Shown: positions 18,934 through 27,692, counted from the first letter of the stretch. The stretch: DNA of 64,000 nucleotides from Wenyingzhuangia sp. 2_MG-2023 (GCF_030548295.1 NZ_JAUOSB010000015.1:1-64000), one strand, 5' to 3'. Notes: generated by a model from the letters alone, not told the origin. Numbers and translations are program-made.

Positions 18934-19021
18934 TTTGTGAATTTGTATTGTTCTCGTAAATTTAAATAAATCAAAACAAACCTATAAATTTATCACAACT
19001 AAAAACAAAGAGTTATCAACT

Positions 19022-19324
19022 ATGCAAAAAGTATTTACATACGGTACGTTACAAAACAAAGAGATTCAAATGGAGTTGTTCGGACGAATCTTACCAGGAA
19101 AATTAGACCAACTAACAGGTTTTAAAAAAGAAATTATCATTCTAGGAACAAATAGCTATCCAATCTTAAAACTCGGTGATGAGACTTCTATTATTGACGG
19201 TATTTGCTACGAAATGACCGATGAAGATTTAAAAAATTGTGATATTTATGAAGGAAAAGAATACCAAAGAATTTTAATCACTTTAGCATCCAAACAAAAA
19301 GCTTGGGTTTATATTGAAGCATAA
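19022..19324 (+). CDS. Gamma-glutamylcyclotransferase (AIG2)-like protein
   Basis: This 100-residue protein has the substrate-binding loop VFTYGTLQN near the N-terminus, followed by the small beta-barrel pattern of the GGCT/AIG2 family (a Tyr-rich YEGKEYQR strand late in the protein). It is slightly short for the family (usually 110-150 residues). Members cleave gamma-glutamyl amino acids or act on related amides; the substrate is not predictable here. It is a single gene, divergent from the exonuclease and ended by a hairpin shared with prfA. Confidence 0.85.
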   Translation: MQKVFTYGTLQNKEIQMELFGRILPGKLDQLTGFKKEIIILGTNSYPILKLGDETSIIDGICYEMTDEDLKNCDIYEGKEYQRILITLASKQKAWVYIEA

Positions 19325-19356
19325 AAAAAACGCTCTAAAAATTAGAGCGTTTTTTA
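19323..19356. terminator. Bidirectional terminator between GGCT-like gene and prfA
   Basis: An eight-base stem CGCTCTAA / TTAGAGCG with a three-base loop is flanked by an A run and a T run. It lies between two convergent genes. Confidence 0.85.
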
Positions 19357-19374
19357 TTTGTATTTGAAAAAATC

Positions 19375-20454
19375 TTAAATATTAGCTTCTCCTAATTCTT
19401 TTAATTTTTCTGTATTTTCTGTCAACTTTAATTCATCAATAATTTTATGAATGTCTCCGTTTACAATATTTCCTAAATCGTACAATGTCAATCCAATTCT
19501 GTGTTCAGTAACACGTCCTTGTGGATAGTTGTAAGTTCTAATTTTAGCAGATCTATCTCCAGAACTCACCATAGTTTTACGCTGTGCAGCATCTAATTCC
19601 AACTTTTTAGCCAACTCCATTTCGTAAATACGAGAACGTAATACTTTCATGGCTTTGTCTTTGTTTTTGTGTTGAGATTTTTGATCCTGACATTGAGCTA
19701 CAATTCCTGTAGGAATGTGTGTCAAACGTACCGCAGAATACGTTGTGTTTACCGATTGTCCTCCAGGTCCTGAAGAACAGAAATAATCTACACGCACATC
19801 TGCATTGTTAATTTGCACATCAAACTCTTCTGCTTCTGGCAATACCATAACGGTTGCTGCAGACGTGTGTACACGACCTTGTGTTTCTGTTTGCGGTACA
19901 CGTTGTACACGGTGCACACCAGATTCAAACTTTAAATCTCCATACACATCTTCACCCGTAACACTAAAAATAATTTCTTTAAAACCTCCAGAAGTTCCGT
20001 CTGCAATGTCTTCAACTTCGGTTTTCCAACCTCTGGTAGCACAATACTTGGTATACATTCTGTACAAATCTCCTGCAAAAATACTTGCTTCATCACCTCC
20101 TGTACCCGCTCTAATTTCTACAATTACGTTTTTAGCATCTTCTGGATCTTTAGGAATCAACATAAATTTGATCTCCTCTTCTAGTTCTGGAATTCTTTCA
20201 TTTGCTTCTTCCAATTCCATTTTTGCCATTTCCACCATTTCAGCATCAGAACCATCGGCAATAATTTCTTTCGCTTCGTCAATATTACTCATCAAGGTTT
20301 GGTACTCATTTCCTTTCTCAACAACCTTACTTAAATCTTTATATTCTTTATTAAGTTTTGCATAACGTTTTTGATCTGTAATAATGTCGGGCTGAATAAT
20401 CAAATCCGATACTTCATCAAAACGCTGCTTCACTATCTTTATCTTATCTAACAT
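19375..20454 (-). CDS. prfA: Peptide chain release factor 1
   Basis: This 359-residue class I release factor recognises UAA and UAG and triggers hydrolysis of peptidyl-tRNA. The decoding tripeptide is PQT at 187-189 (the P-x-T form of RF1, not the SPF of RF2). The catalytic GGQ is at 231-233, in [12 protein letters not shown]. Length and domain order are normal. A strong promoter lies just upstream (20475-20503), and the upstream DUF4293 gene ends in its own terminator, so prfA appears to be transcribed alone. Confidence 0.97.
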   Translation of the reverse strand: MLDKIKIVKQRFDEVSDLIIQPDIITDQKRYAKLNKEYKDLSKVVEKGNEYQTLMSNIDEAKEIIADGSDAEMVEMAKMELEEANERIPELEEEIKFMLIPKDPEDAKNVIVEIRAGTGGDEASIFAGDLYRMYTKYCATRGWKTEVEDIADGTSGGFKEIIFSVTGEDVYGDLKFESGVHRVQRVPQTETQGRVHTSAATVMVLPEAEEFDVQINNADVRVDYFCSSGPGGQSVNTTYSAVRLTHIPTGIVAQCQDQKSQHKNKDKAMKVLRSRIYEMELAKKLELDAAQRKTMVSSGDRSAKIRTYNYPQGRVTEHRIGLTLYDLGNIVNGDIHKIIDELKLTENTEKLKELGEANI

Positions 20455-20474
20455 ACTGTATTTTTTGTAGAATG

Positions 20475-20503
20475 CAAAATTACAATTAAAAATTGAAATC
20501 CAA
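20475..20503 (-). promoter_or_regulatory. Bacteroidota-type promoter of prfA
   Basis: On the minus strand a TTG element is followed after 18 bases by TAATTTTG, matching the TAnnTTTG -7 consensus. The expected start of transcription is about 15 bases before the ATG. Confidence 0.65.
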
Positions 20504-20532
20504 TATTTAATTCACAATGGGTCTTTTAAATT

Positions 20533-20564
20533 AAAAAAATCCCAAAACCTAAGTTTTGGGATTT
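20533..20564 (-). terminator. Rho-independent terminator of the DUF4293 gene
   Basis: A long stem AAATCCCAAAAC / GTTTTGGGATTT with a very small loop is followed on the minus strand by a T run. It lies about 30 bases after the DUF4293 stop codon. Confidence 0.85.
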
Positions 20565-20595
20565 CAGTCGCACTAAATAAACTAAGATGTTAAGT

Positions 20596-21030
20596 TTATC
20601 GTAATCTATCTACTGATTTTACAAGATCTTCATCTTTCTTAATTGCCTTGTTTGCCATGACTAACAAAACGATGATGACAATCGGAAAATAAATCAAAAT
20701 ACCCTTCTCCGAAATTTTCATTTCTCCAGGTAGAGTTAGAGATAAATATATCAATACACCTAATAAATAGAAGTTGATCAGAACATTTAACCTATTTACA
20801 ACAAATTGATTTTGTCTTTTTTTGTAACTAAAAATAGCTACTAAAGACAATATTGCTGATAAAATAGTAAATATTCCTACGGATTTTAAAAGAACTGAAT
20901 CATTGGACAATGTATTGACTAAAAACATATTGATGTTTTCTTCAATCACAAAAAAGGGAATAAAATTTGTCAACACTCCCGCTATAATAAAAGCGATTGA
21001 TAAATAAACGGTCTGTATTCTTTGAATCAT
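20596..21030 (-). CDS. DUF4293 integral membrane protein
   Basis: This 144-residue inner-membrane protein has four hydrophobic segments (about 8-28, 46-66, 80-100 and 109-127) and a charged C-terminus. The start MIQRIQTVYL is characteristic of the Bacteroidota DUF4293 family, which is commonly found next to rho, as here in divergent orientation. A TAAATTTG element (21050-21057) lies about 20 bases before its start. The function is unknown. Confidence 0.88.
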   Translation of the reverse strand: MIQRIQTVYLSIAFIIAGVLTNFIPFFVIEENINMFLVNTLSNDSVLLKSVGIFTILSAILSLVAIFSYKKRQNQFVVNRLNVLINFYLLGVLIYLSLTLPGEMKISEKGILIYFPIVIIVLLVMANKAIKKDEDLVKSVDRLR

Positions 21031-21049
21031 ATTTTTCCAATAACAGTCA

Positions 21050-21057
21050 CAAATTTA
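21050..21057 (-). promoter_or_regulatory. Putative -7 element for the DUF4293 gene
   Basis: The minus strand reads TAAATTTG followed by TGAC, matching TAnnTTTG. No clear -33 element is visible. It is back to back with the rho promoter. Confidence 0.4.
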
Positions 21058-21082
21058 CATATTCTTTTTATTTATAAAAGAC

Positions 21083-21112
21083 TTTGCCAGATAAAAAAAA
21101 AAACTATATTTG
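21083..21112 (+). promoter_or_regulatory. Promoter of rho with a long leader
   Basis: TTTG at 21083-21086 is followed after 18 bases by TATATTTG at 21105-21112, a near-perfect Bacteroidota promoter. The rho ATG is about 145 bases downstream, leaving a long, G-poor leader. Confidence 0.75.
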
Positions 21113-21262
21113 TGACAGCGAATTTAAGCTACTATAGCACAAATACTTACAAGCTATATAAATTTTCAACAAACAAACAAACATAACAATTCTCTCATAC
21201 TTTAAACGATTCATTTTCAAATTAGAGGATTTTTAATATTTATTTACCATACACATTTTTAC

Positions 21263-22915
21263 ATGTTCGAAATTTCTCAATTAAAAGCAAAAACACTTGC
21301 AGACTTGCATGAAATTGCAAAAACTATTGGATTGAAGAAAACAAGTCAATTGAAAAAACAAGATTTGATTTATAAGATTCTAGATGAGCAAGCCGCTTTA
21401 GAAGCTTCAAAAAAAGAAGAAAAAGCACCTCCAAAAACAGAAACTCCAGTTGAAAGACCGGTAAACAAACCTGTTAGGAAAACTAGATCAAGAGTTGTGA
21501 AGAAAGCAACTCCCAATGTCAAATCAGAGGAATTGAACACTGTTGACAAAGCAGAAACTATTGTTAAAGAGGCCACGAAAACTTCTGACAAGCCCACTCC
21601 ACCAGAACCTACAGCTCGTCCTGTGGTTGAAAAGAAAGTGATTCCTAAGAGAAATCCTAGAAAGCAACAAGAAGATGCTACGAACAACAATGGTTCAGAG
21701 CCAAAACCAAATCATCCTGCTCAGAACAACAATCACAGAAAACCACCTAGAAACAATAAAAACAACAAAGGAAAGAGTCTAAGAGACCCTAACTACGAGT
21801 TTGATGGGATTATTGAAAGTGAAGGAGTTTTAGAAATGATGCCTGACGGTTATGGTTTTTTAAGGTCTTCTGATTACAATTACTTGTCTTCTCCTGATGA
21901 TATTTATGTATCTCAATCTCAAATTAAATTATTTGGATTAAAAACAGGTGATACCGTTAAAGGTGTTGTTAGACCTCCTAAAGAAGGTGAAAAATATTTC
22001 CCTTTAATTAGAGTTTCTAAAATTAACGGATTAAACCCTAAAGAAGTTAGAGATCGTGTTTCTTTTGAGCACCTTACTCCGCTTTTTCCAGAAGAAAAAT
22101 TCAACTTGTCTGGAGGAAGAAGTTCCTTATCTACAAGAATTATAGATCTGTTTGCTCCTATTGGTAAAGGGCAACGTGCAATGATTGTGGCTCAACCTAA
22201 AACAGGTAAAACAATGTTGTTAAAAGACATTGCCAATGCCATTGCGACCAACCATCCTGAAGTTTATCAACTAGTCTTACTAATAGATGAAAGACCCGAA
22301 GAGGTTACTGACATGCAACGTAATGTTCGTGGTGAAGTTGTTGCCTCTACTTTTGATGAGCCCGCTGAAAAACACGTAAAAGTAGCCAACATTGTTTTGG
22401 AAAAAGCAAAACGTTTGGTAGAATGTGGTCATGATGTTGTTATTTTACTAGACTCTATTACACGTTTGGCTAGAGCTTACAACACAGTAGCTCCTGCTTC
22501 TGGTAAAATATTATCTGGAGGTATTGATGCCAACGCATTACACAAACCAAAACGTTTCTTTGGTGCTGCACGTAATATAGAAAACGGCGGATCTTTGACC
22601 ATTATTGCTACAGCATTGACTGAAACAGGTTCTAAAATGGACGAAGTTATTTTTGAAGAATTCAAAGGTACTGGTAACATGGAACTCCAACTAGAAAGAA
22701 ACATTGCCAACAGACGTATCTATCCTGCTATTGATTTGATCAAATCTAGTACACGTAGAGATGATTTGTTGTTAGACGAAAAAACAGTACAACGTATGTG
22801 GGTGTTGCGTAAATACCTTGCAGACATGAATCCTGTAGAAGCAATGGAGTTTATAAAAGACCGCATCAAAGGTTCTAAAAACAATGATGAGTTCTTGATT
22901 TCTATGAACGGTTAA
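21263..22915 (+). CDS. rho: Transcription termination factor Rho
   Basis: This 550-residue hexameric RNA helicase has an N-terminal Rho_N helical domain (about 1-45) and then a long basic, Pro/Asn/Lys-rich disordered insertion (about 50-175) typical of Bacteroidota Rho. A cold-shock-type RNA-binding domain follows (about 185-250, [21 protein letters not shown]), then a RecA-like ATPase with Walker A AQPKTGKT (310-317), Walker [11 protein letters not shown], and Q- and R-loop regions. The insertion makes it longer than the E. coli protein (about 420 residues). It has its own promoter and terminator, and the long leader suggests autoregulation. Confidence 0.97.
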   Translation: MFEISQLKAKTLADLHEIAKTIGLKKTSQLKKQDLIYKILDEQAALEASKKEEKAPPKTETPVERPVNKPVRKTRSRVVKKATPNVKSEELNTVDKAETIVKEATKTSDKPTPPEPTARPVVEKKVIPKRNPRKQQEDATNNNGSEPKPNHPAQNNNHRKPPRNNKNNKGKSLRDPNYEFDGIIESEGVLEMMPDGYGFLRSSDYNYLSSPDDIYVSQSQIKLFGLKTGDTVKGVVRPPKEGEKYFPLIRVSKINGLNPKEVRDRVSFEHLTPLFPEEKFNLSGGRSSLSTRIIDLFAPIGKGQRAMIVAQPKTGKTMLLKDIANAIATNHPEVYQLVLLIDERPEEVTDMQRNVRGEVVASTFDEPAEKHVKVANIVLEKAKRLVECGHDVVILLDSITRLARAYNTVAPASGKILSGGIDANALHKPKRFFGAARNIENGGSLTIIATALTETGSKMDEVIFEEFKGTGNMELQLERNIANRRIYPAIDLIKSSTRRDDLLLDEKTVQRMWVLRKYLADMNPVEAMEFIKDRIKGSKNNDEFLISMNG

Positions 22916-22936
22916 TTACATCAAAATTTATAGCAT

Positions 22937-22971
22937 AAAAAAACCTTTGTAATTGTTACAAAGGTTTTTTT
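22937..22971 (+). terminator. Rho-independent terminator after rho
   Basis: An AAACCTTTGTAA / TTACAAAGGTTT stem is followed by T residues and preceded by an A run, 22 bases after the rho stop codon. It may also act for the minus strand. Confidence 0.85.
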
Positions 22972-23114
22972 ATTTATGACAGCAGCTTAATTTATTTGAT
23001 GTATAACTTTTTACTTACAAGTCCTACTCTTGTTTTAATGTTTAAAATAAATTAAGAATACCTAAGCTCTCTTCTTTTTGGGTATTTTATTCATTGATTC
23101 CATACCCCACACTT

Positions 23115-24944
23115 TTATTTCGGATTATTATACGTTTTTGAAGTAAACTCTTTTGTCTTCTTATTATAAATTAATACTACTGGTGTTATAGGTTTGTTTC
23201 CATACATTTTAAACGAATGTCCTTTACCTGAAACTTCAATATCACATACTATAATTTCATTTTCAGAATTCCTTATTACATTATAAGTTAAGTCTTTATC
23301 AAACATTTTTTTTAGACTTTTTTTATACACTTCTAACTTATCGTTAGAAGTTCTTTTATCTAAAATCATGGTAAATATTTCTTTCATTGTAATTTCTACT
23401 GCACCAAATTTTGCTCTCTCTCCGTATACCTCCATAGCTTTTTTACGTTTTAAAACATTCATTGATTGAATGTGATTTATGTTTATGTTTTTAAACTTTT
23501 CCACTGAAGCTATATTTCCATCAATAATATATAATGGAATTGCTTCTATATATATGACTTCTACCTCTATTTCATTTTTTCTTATATCTAAAGATTCCGA
23601 TTCTTCATCATTAGTAGAGGATACTACTTTTATATCTGGATAAGATTTTGAAACTGGAGGTACTGAATCCTTTTCTTTTTTCATAGCAATCAACATCTCC
23701 TCTTTCCCTCCATATTCCTCAATAGTTTTTTCATCCTTTAAAACATTCATTGATTGAATATTATCCGGGCTTAAACTTTCCTTTCCTGTTCTTGTCATCT
23801 CTTTTCCACCCACAATATTGCCATCCTGACCTAAAACCTCAAACGTCCATTTCGATGTAATTTCAACAACCCCCTCTTTTCCTTTTTCCCCGTATTTCTC
23901 TATAGCTTTTTTATCCTTTAAAACATTAATTAATTTTATATTATTGCGGTTCATAGAATCAAAGTCTTCTTTGGTTGCTTCTTTACCATTTACAATATAT
24001 AAAGGATGGGATTCTTTAATAATACTAGTTTTACTTTTCAATTCAATTCCTATAGAATCGTTTCCTTTTATTATTCCATTTATTTGTTTATCCAGATAAA
24101 CCTCTTCAATATTAAAGCTCATTAAAAACAAAGCCAACACAGGAACAACTAGTGCATACTTTAATAAATTGATTTTTTTTGATTTTGATTTTTGTATCAT
24201 AGCGATTCTTTTTTTGATTAATGAATTGTAAAAGTGATTGCTCAAAGCCATTTGAGGATTCGGAATACTCGCTTTTAACAAAGTATATTGATAACTTTTT
24301 GTATCATTACATTGATTTAAAGCATACTTATCGGCCAAAAACTCTAAGTTTTGTTTTAGACTTTTGTTATAAAGCCATACAAATGGATAAAACCAAAGAA
24401 ACACACAACAAATTTCCATGAGTAAAATATCTATGGAATGATATTGTTTGGCATGTACTTTTTCATGCGTTATAATTTGTGCTAATTCTGTTGGATTAAG
24501 TTGATTTGGATTGTAAACAATCCATTTAAAAAATGAAAAAGGAGAAAGTTTAGCTGTGGTTTCTATAAAAATGTATCCATCTTTTTTATGACTTTCATTT
24601 TTCTTAATTACCCTAGCCAGAGAAATCAATCTAAGAAAAAATCGAATAGAAAAAACGATTAGACCTAAGACATACAACCATGGTAAATAATCTAATAAAT
24701 TAAAAGATTCCTCAACACTAGTTTCCATTGTCACTGGAATTTCATCAAACTGAACATTTGAAAAAACTTCGGTAGTGTTTTCGTGATACACGGGAATAAC
24801 AATTAATGGAAATGTAAAAGACATCAAAATTCCTAAAAATAAAAAAAATCTATTTGCTCCAAAAAATGTGACTTTTTGCAAAAACACTTTATAGATCAAA
24901 TAAAAAACAACAATAAGCCCACTTACTTTTAATAGATACTCCAT
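23115..24944 (-). CDS. M56 (BlaR1/MecR1-type) metallopeptidase with TonB-plug-like repeats
   Basis: This 609-residue membrane protease-sensor has hydrophobic segments at about 5-22, 33-52 and 88-110 and a zinc site HEKVH at 160-164, with probable third ligand E201 in NLEFLADKYAL. A further membrane segment spans about 262-278. The C-terminal half, presumably periplasmic, lacks the penicillin-binding domain of BlaR1. It instead carries three diverged copies (about 314-364, 372-420 and 468-520) of a unit resembling the plug region of TonB-dependent receptors: PLYIVNG...INVLKDKKAIEKYG...GVVEIT. The start is two bases after the stop of the blaI-type gene, so the two form an operon. It probably cleaves or inactivates the repressor on sensing an envelope signal; the signal is unknown. 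Confidence 0.88.
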   Translation of the reverse strand: MEYLLKVSGLIVVFYLIYKVFLQKVTFFGANRFFLFLGILMSFTFPLIVIPVYHENTTEVFSNVQFDEIPVTMETSVEESFNLLDYLPWLYVLGLIVFSIRFFLRLISLARVIKKNESHKKDGYIFIETTAKLSPFSFFKWIVYNPNQLNPTELAQIITHEKVHAKQYHSIDILLMEICCVFLWFYPFVWLYNKSLKQNLEFLADKYALNQCNDTKSYQYTLLKASIPNPQMALSNHFYNSLIKKRIAMIQKSKSKKINLLKYALVVPVLALFLMSFNIEEVYLDKQINGIIKGNDSIGIELKSKTSIIKESHPLYIVNGKEATKEDFDSMNRNNIKLINVLKDKKAIEKYGEKGKEGVVEITSKWTFEVLGQDGNIVGGKEMTRTGKESLSPDNIQSMNVLKDEKTIEEYGGKEEMLIAMKKEKDSVPPVSKSYPDIKVVSSTNDEESESLDIRKNEIEVEVIYIEAIPLYIIDGNIASVEKFKNININHIQSMNVLKRKKAMEVYGERAKFGAVEITMKEIFTMILDKRTSNDKLEVYKKSLKKMFDKDLTYNVIRNSENEIIVCDIEVSGKGHSFKMYGNKPITPVVLIYNKKTKEFTSKTYNNPK

Positions 24945-24946
24945 AA

Positions 24947-25306
24947 CTATTTTTTGTTTTCTATTAAGGCAATAATATCTTTCAACTCTTCTACACTTAT
25001 CTTTTCTTCTTTGGCAAAAAAGGACACCATGCTTTTATAAGAATTGTTAAAATAATTATCAATAGCCTGATTCATAAACTGCTTTCTATACTCCTCTTTT
25101 TTTACCACAGGATAATATTGATGTGTTTTACCATAAGCATGGTAACTTACATATCCTTTTTCTTCTAAATTTCTAACAATAGTAGACAAAGTATTGTAAT
25201 GAGGTTTGTTTCCCTTAATTTCTGCCAACACATCTTTTACAAAAGCTTTTTCTAGCGTCCATATCACATGCATTACTTCTTCTTCTTTGTTTGTTAATTT
25301 TTCCAT
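24947..25306 (-). CDS. BlaI/MecI/CopY-family transcriptional repressor
   Basis: This 119-residue winged-helix repressor has the family start (LTNKEEEVMHVIWTLEKAFV), a recognition helix around NTLSTIVRNLEEKGYV and a C-terminal dimerisation helix. In known systems such a repressor binds its own promoter as a dimer and is inactivated when the partner M56 protease cleaves it. It is the first gene of the pair and is preceded by a clear promoter (25356-25386) that overlaps a 48-base palindrome. Autoregulation is likely by family analogy. Confidence 0.92.
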   Translation of the reverse strand: MEKLTNKEEEVMHVIWTLEKAFVKDVLAEIKGNKPHYNTLSTIVRNLEEKGYVSYHAYGKTHQYYPVVKKEEYRKQFMNQAIDNYFNNSYKSMVSFFAKEEKISVEELKDIIALIENKK

Positions 25307-25355
25307 ACTTATTCCTTTTTATTTAAAATATAAACCTATGAATCACTCACTTACA

Positions 25356-25386
25356 CAAATATAAACTATTTATACAGTTACACAAC
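25356..25386 (-). promoter_or_regulatory. Promoter of the BlaI/M56 operon
   Basis: On the minus strand GTTG (25386-25383) is followed after 19 bases by TATATTTG (25363-25356). The ATG lies about 50 bases downstream. The -33 element falls within one arm of the 48-base palindrome, and AACT/AGTT half-sites lie between the elements, so repressor binding here would block the promoter. Confidence 0.65.
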
Positions 25387-25425
25387 TAAAAAAATAGTTT
25401 TAAAACTATTTTTTTAGTTGTGTAA
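25378..25425. repeat. 48-base perfect palindrome
   Basis: TTACACAACTAAAAAAATAG plus TTTT (25378-25401) is followed directly by its exact reverse complement (25402-25425), with no loop. The distal arm reads as the end of the SusC fossil on the minus strand. The other arm supplies the -33 element of the blaI promoter and the fossil's stop codon. It may be a fold-back duplication made at a deletion junction, a regulatory dyad, or both. Confidence 0.85.
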
Positions 25426-25717
25426 TAAAAATCAACCGTAATCGTACCTTCAACCAACCCCAAAAAGACATCTAAATTGGTATTATAAGAATAAGTAGTT
25501 GCGAACAAGTTCCTAGCACACTGCTACTTAATGGTGTTAAAATTCTTTGTTCTCTAATGTTTATTTTTACAGGAGTACCTACTTCAGAAGTGTTCTCAAT
25601 AAGCACACTCGCAATTTGCCCTTTTATCATTTTATCTACACTTTCTAACGCCTGTTCTACTTGAATATCTTTACTCTGTAGGGTAATTAGACTTTCTACA
25701 AGTTCTTTAGATTCGAT
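25386..25717 (-). pseudogene. SusC/RagA-type TonB-dependent receptor remnant
   Basis: Two out-of-frame fragments are visible on the minus strand. The first (25717-25475) encodes ALESVDKMIKGQIASVLIEN followed by TSEVGTPVKINIREQRILT, which parallels the SusC plug consensus (ALQG.VAGV.I.NTSG.PG....IRIRG..S). The second (25502-25389, another frame) encodes YNTNLDVFLGLVEGTITVDF then YYTTKKIVL, matching the barrel strand usually seen as TNLGLD...N.....DYY.KKT.DLL. Most of a SusC gene of about 1000 codons is missing between and after them, so this is a collapsed pseudogene. Confidence 0.6.
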
Positions 25718-26031
25718 TTTTCTACTTTGATAGCACCTGAGAAATATTGATTAGACAAAATTTTGTTATGATTGACAATGGTTACATCAAAGGATCTTTC
25801 TAATTTTTTCACGATTTCTTCAAAAGGAGCTTTGTTAAATATCAACTCTCCATCAAACCAAGCAATGTGTTCTAAAACCGCTATATCTTTAAATACTTCT
25901 ATCTTTTCTTTAAGAAATTTAGAAGTACTGGTAACGTGAGCCTCTACCGTTTTAATACTAATTCCTAGCTCGTCAGCTATTTCTTTATTTTTTGACGTTT
26001 TTTTAACGTTTTTAAAACTGACAAACGTCAC
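25696..26031 (-). pseudogene. Collapsed ECF sigma - FecR anti-sigma remnant
   Basis: This 111-codon open frame joins two unrelated family ends. Residues about 12-46 (NKEIADELGISIKTVEAHV) match the region 4 helix-turn-helix of Bacteroidota ECF sigma factors. Residues about 52-108 (AWFDGELIFNKAPFEEIVKK, then SFDVTIVN and FSGAIKVE) match the C-terminal DUF4974-type end of FecR anti-sigma factors. Regions 2 of the sigma factor and the membrane part of FecR are missing. Followed by the SusC remnant, the order sigma-FecR-SusC is that of a SusCD regulatory locus, here fused by internal deletions. A functional short protein is unlikely but not excluded. Confidence 0.65.
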
Positions 26032-26239
26032 TTAAAAAACATTTACCGAATAAAACAAACATGAAATATTCCTAATAAAAACCACCAAACAATAAACATA
26101 TACTAAAGAAATAAGTAAACAATAACTATATAGACAACTCTTGAATAAAACATATCATGTAGTTTTTGAGTAATACGTTCTAACACCACACTATTTTCAT
26201 AACTAATTTTACCACAACTAACATTTAAAACTATTATTC

Positions 26240-27277
26240 ATGAAAAAAATTACATTCTTTTTTGCATCATTATTTACTTGTCTTTTTGTCAATGCACAAA
26301 CATCGGTAAGTATCACTGATATTAATGGATCTACTCCCGCAGATTACATCACTGCCAATTCTCCATTTGCTCATAGTACTGTATTAACTGTTACCGTTCA
26401 ATACACTAACGTAGAACAAAACGGAGGAAACCCAAACCTTGTTCTTAGATTCTTGAATAACTATTCTGAAATCTCCGGAGCATTAGTAGATAAAACCGTT
26501 ACAACCAGCGCTAGCCCCCAAACAACTACGTTTGATATTACAGTACCGTCTGTAAAACCTGGTATCGATCCTGCGAGACTTCAGGTACGTGGTTATGATA
26601 CAACATCAGGAGGAAATTACGTGAACGCTTATGCACCTCAATTTGTAATTGCAGAAGACCCTAGTGTAGAAATAAATACAACACTTGCCATTACAACAAT
26701 AGAAGGACAAACTGTAGCAGACTATCACACTTCGGTTGGTGGAGAATTAACAGAAGGAGATGTACTAACTATAGGTATAGACTATACAGCGGTTAAAAAA
26801 GATCCTACAAGAGATAATTTAGACCTTAGAGTACGTTTCTTAACGAGTGGTTATGGTTCAATTCCAGAAGGAGTAATTTCCACAAAAATAGTAACCAACA
26901 GCGCAAGCTCTCAATCAACAACTGTTGATATTACTGTACCCAATATAGAAACTAGTCTAACTGACGTAAGGCTTCAAGTTTTAGCATACGGTCACGCTGC
27001 TGGAACTGATAAAACCTTGAATGCTTATGCTAGCAGTCTATTTAATATTGATGCAACAACACTATCTATAAACAAGACAACCTTAAAAGGTGTAGAAGTA
27101 AACAATAACAGCATTATTTTTGGAGCACAATACACTGGAATTTCTTACAAAATTTACAATGTTACAGGACAAACTGTACAGAAAGGTATTGTACAAAACA
27201 ATATTAACATTAATACGTTAGCCTCTGGTGTATACATCTTAACTACAGAAAAAGGTCTTTTAAAATTCATGAAATAA
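26240..27277 (+). CDS. T9SS-exported protein with two tandem copies of an unrecognised module
   Basis: This 345-residue secreted protein has a signal peptide (1-19, ends VNAQ). Two homologous modules of about 120 residues follow (about 21-137 and 147-270). Both contain SITDINGSTPADY / AITTIEGQTVADY, a beta strand with YTxV, an L.LRFL strand, TVTTSASPQTTTFDITVP / IVTNSASSQSTTVDITVP, and RLQV...Y..........NAYA. A C-terminal T9SS type A sorting domain ends GVYILTTEKGLLKFMK. The modules look like beta-sandwich domains, perhaps for carbohydrate binding, which is inference. The gene lies alone beside the decayed sigma/FecR/SusC locus. Confidence 0.8.
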   Translation: MKKITFFFASLFTCLFVNAQTSVSITDINGSTPADYITANSPFAHSTVLTVTVQYTNVEQNGGNPNLVLRFLNNYSEISGALVDKTVTTSASPQTTTFDITVPSVKPGIDPARLQVRGYDTTSGGNYVNAYAPQFVIAEDPSVEINTTLAITTIEGQTVADYHTSVGGELTEGDVLTIGIDYTAVKKDPTRDNLDLRVRFLTSGYGSIPEGVISTKIVTNSASSQSTTVDITVPNIETSLTDVRLQVLAYGHAAGTDKTLNAYASSLFNIDATTLSINKTTLKGVEVNNNSIIFGAQYTGISYKIYNVTGQTVQKGIVQNNININTLASGVYILTTEKGLLKFMK

Positions 27278-27310
27278 CAAAACCAATTTCAAACATCTTA
27301 TTTTATTAAA

Positions 27311-27346
27311 AAAGAGGCTACTAAAATAATTCTAGTAGCCTCTTTT
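27311..27346 (+). terminator. Rho-independent terminator of the T9SS gene
   Basis: A 13-base stem AAAGAGGCTACTA / TAGTAGCCTCTTT is followed by T residues, about 35 bases after the stop codon. The remaining 300 bases up to gltB hold no other recognisable feature apart from the gltB promoter. Confidence 0.85.
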
Positions 27347-27641
27347 GTGAAAAAAAAACTAAAAAACAGATAAATAATACATGTTTAAAAACAAAATTAT
27401 TCCTATCAAAGAACAGGCTAAGACCTTTCAAAACAATACATACTCATTCTAAATAAACTAACACGCTATTCCACAACAACTTAAGCAAAACACCTTTAAA
27501 ATATTGTTAATGAGATATTTTGTAGTCACAAAAATCACCTAGTTAATTTTATCAAATTCACAATAAAAACAACAATAGATAATCATTTTTTCAACATACA
27601 CCACAAAAACACTAAACAAAATTATACAAGTCTATAGTTAG

Positions 27642-27672
27642 TTTGATATTCATATATAATTGCTTAATTTTG
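27642..27672 (+). promoter_or_regulatory. Promoter of gltBD
   Basis: TTTG at 27642-27645 is followed after 19 bases by TAATTTTG at 27665-27672, a full consensus Bacteroidota promoter. Transcription would start near 27678, only about 15 bases before the ATG at 27693. This rules out the in-frame TTG at 27660 as the start of GltB. Confidence 0.8.
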
Positions 27673-27692
27673 TGGTCTACATTTTTTTATAT

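Noticed and set aside
19805-20365. 186-codon plus-strand ORF
   Set aside because: It is a Ser/Ile-rich shadow of prfA, which has full family motifs on the opposite strand.
25696-26031. Short ORF as a working LuxR-type regulator
   Set aside because: The second half is the C-terminal end of a FecR protein and the order with SusC pieces fits a collapsed locus better.
27660-27692. Upstream TTG start for GltB
   Set aside because: It lies before the -7 element of the consensus promoter, so it would not be in the transcript.
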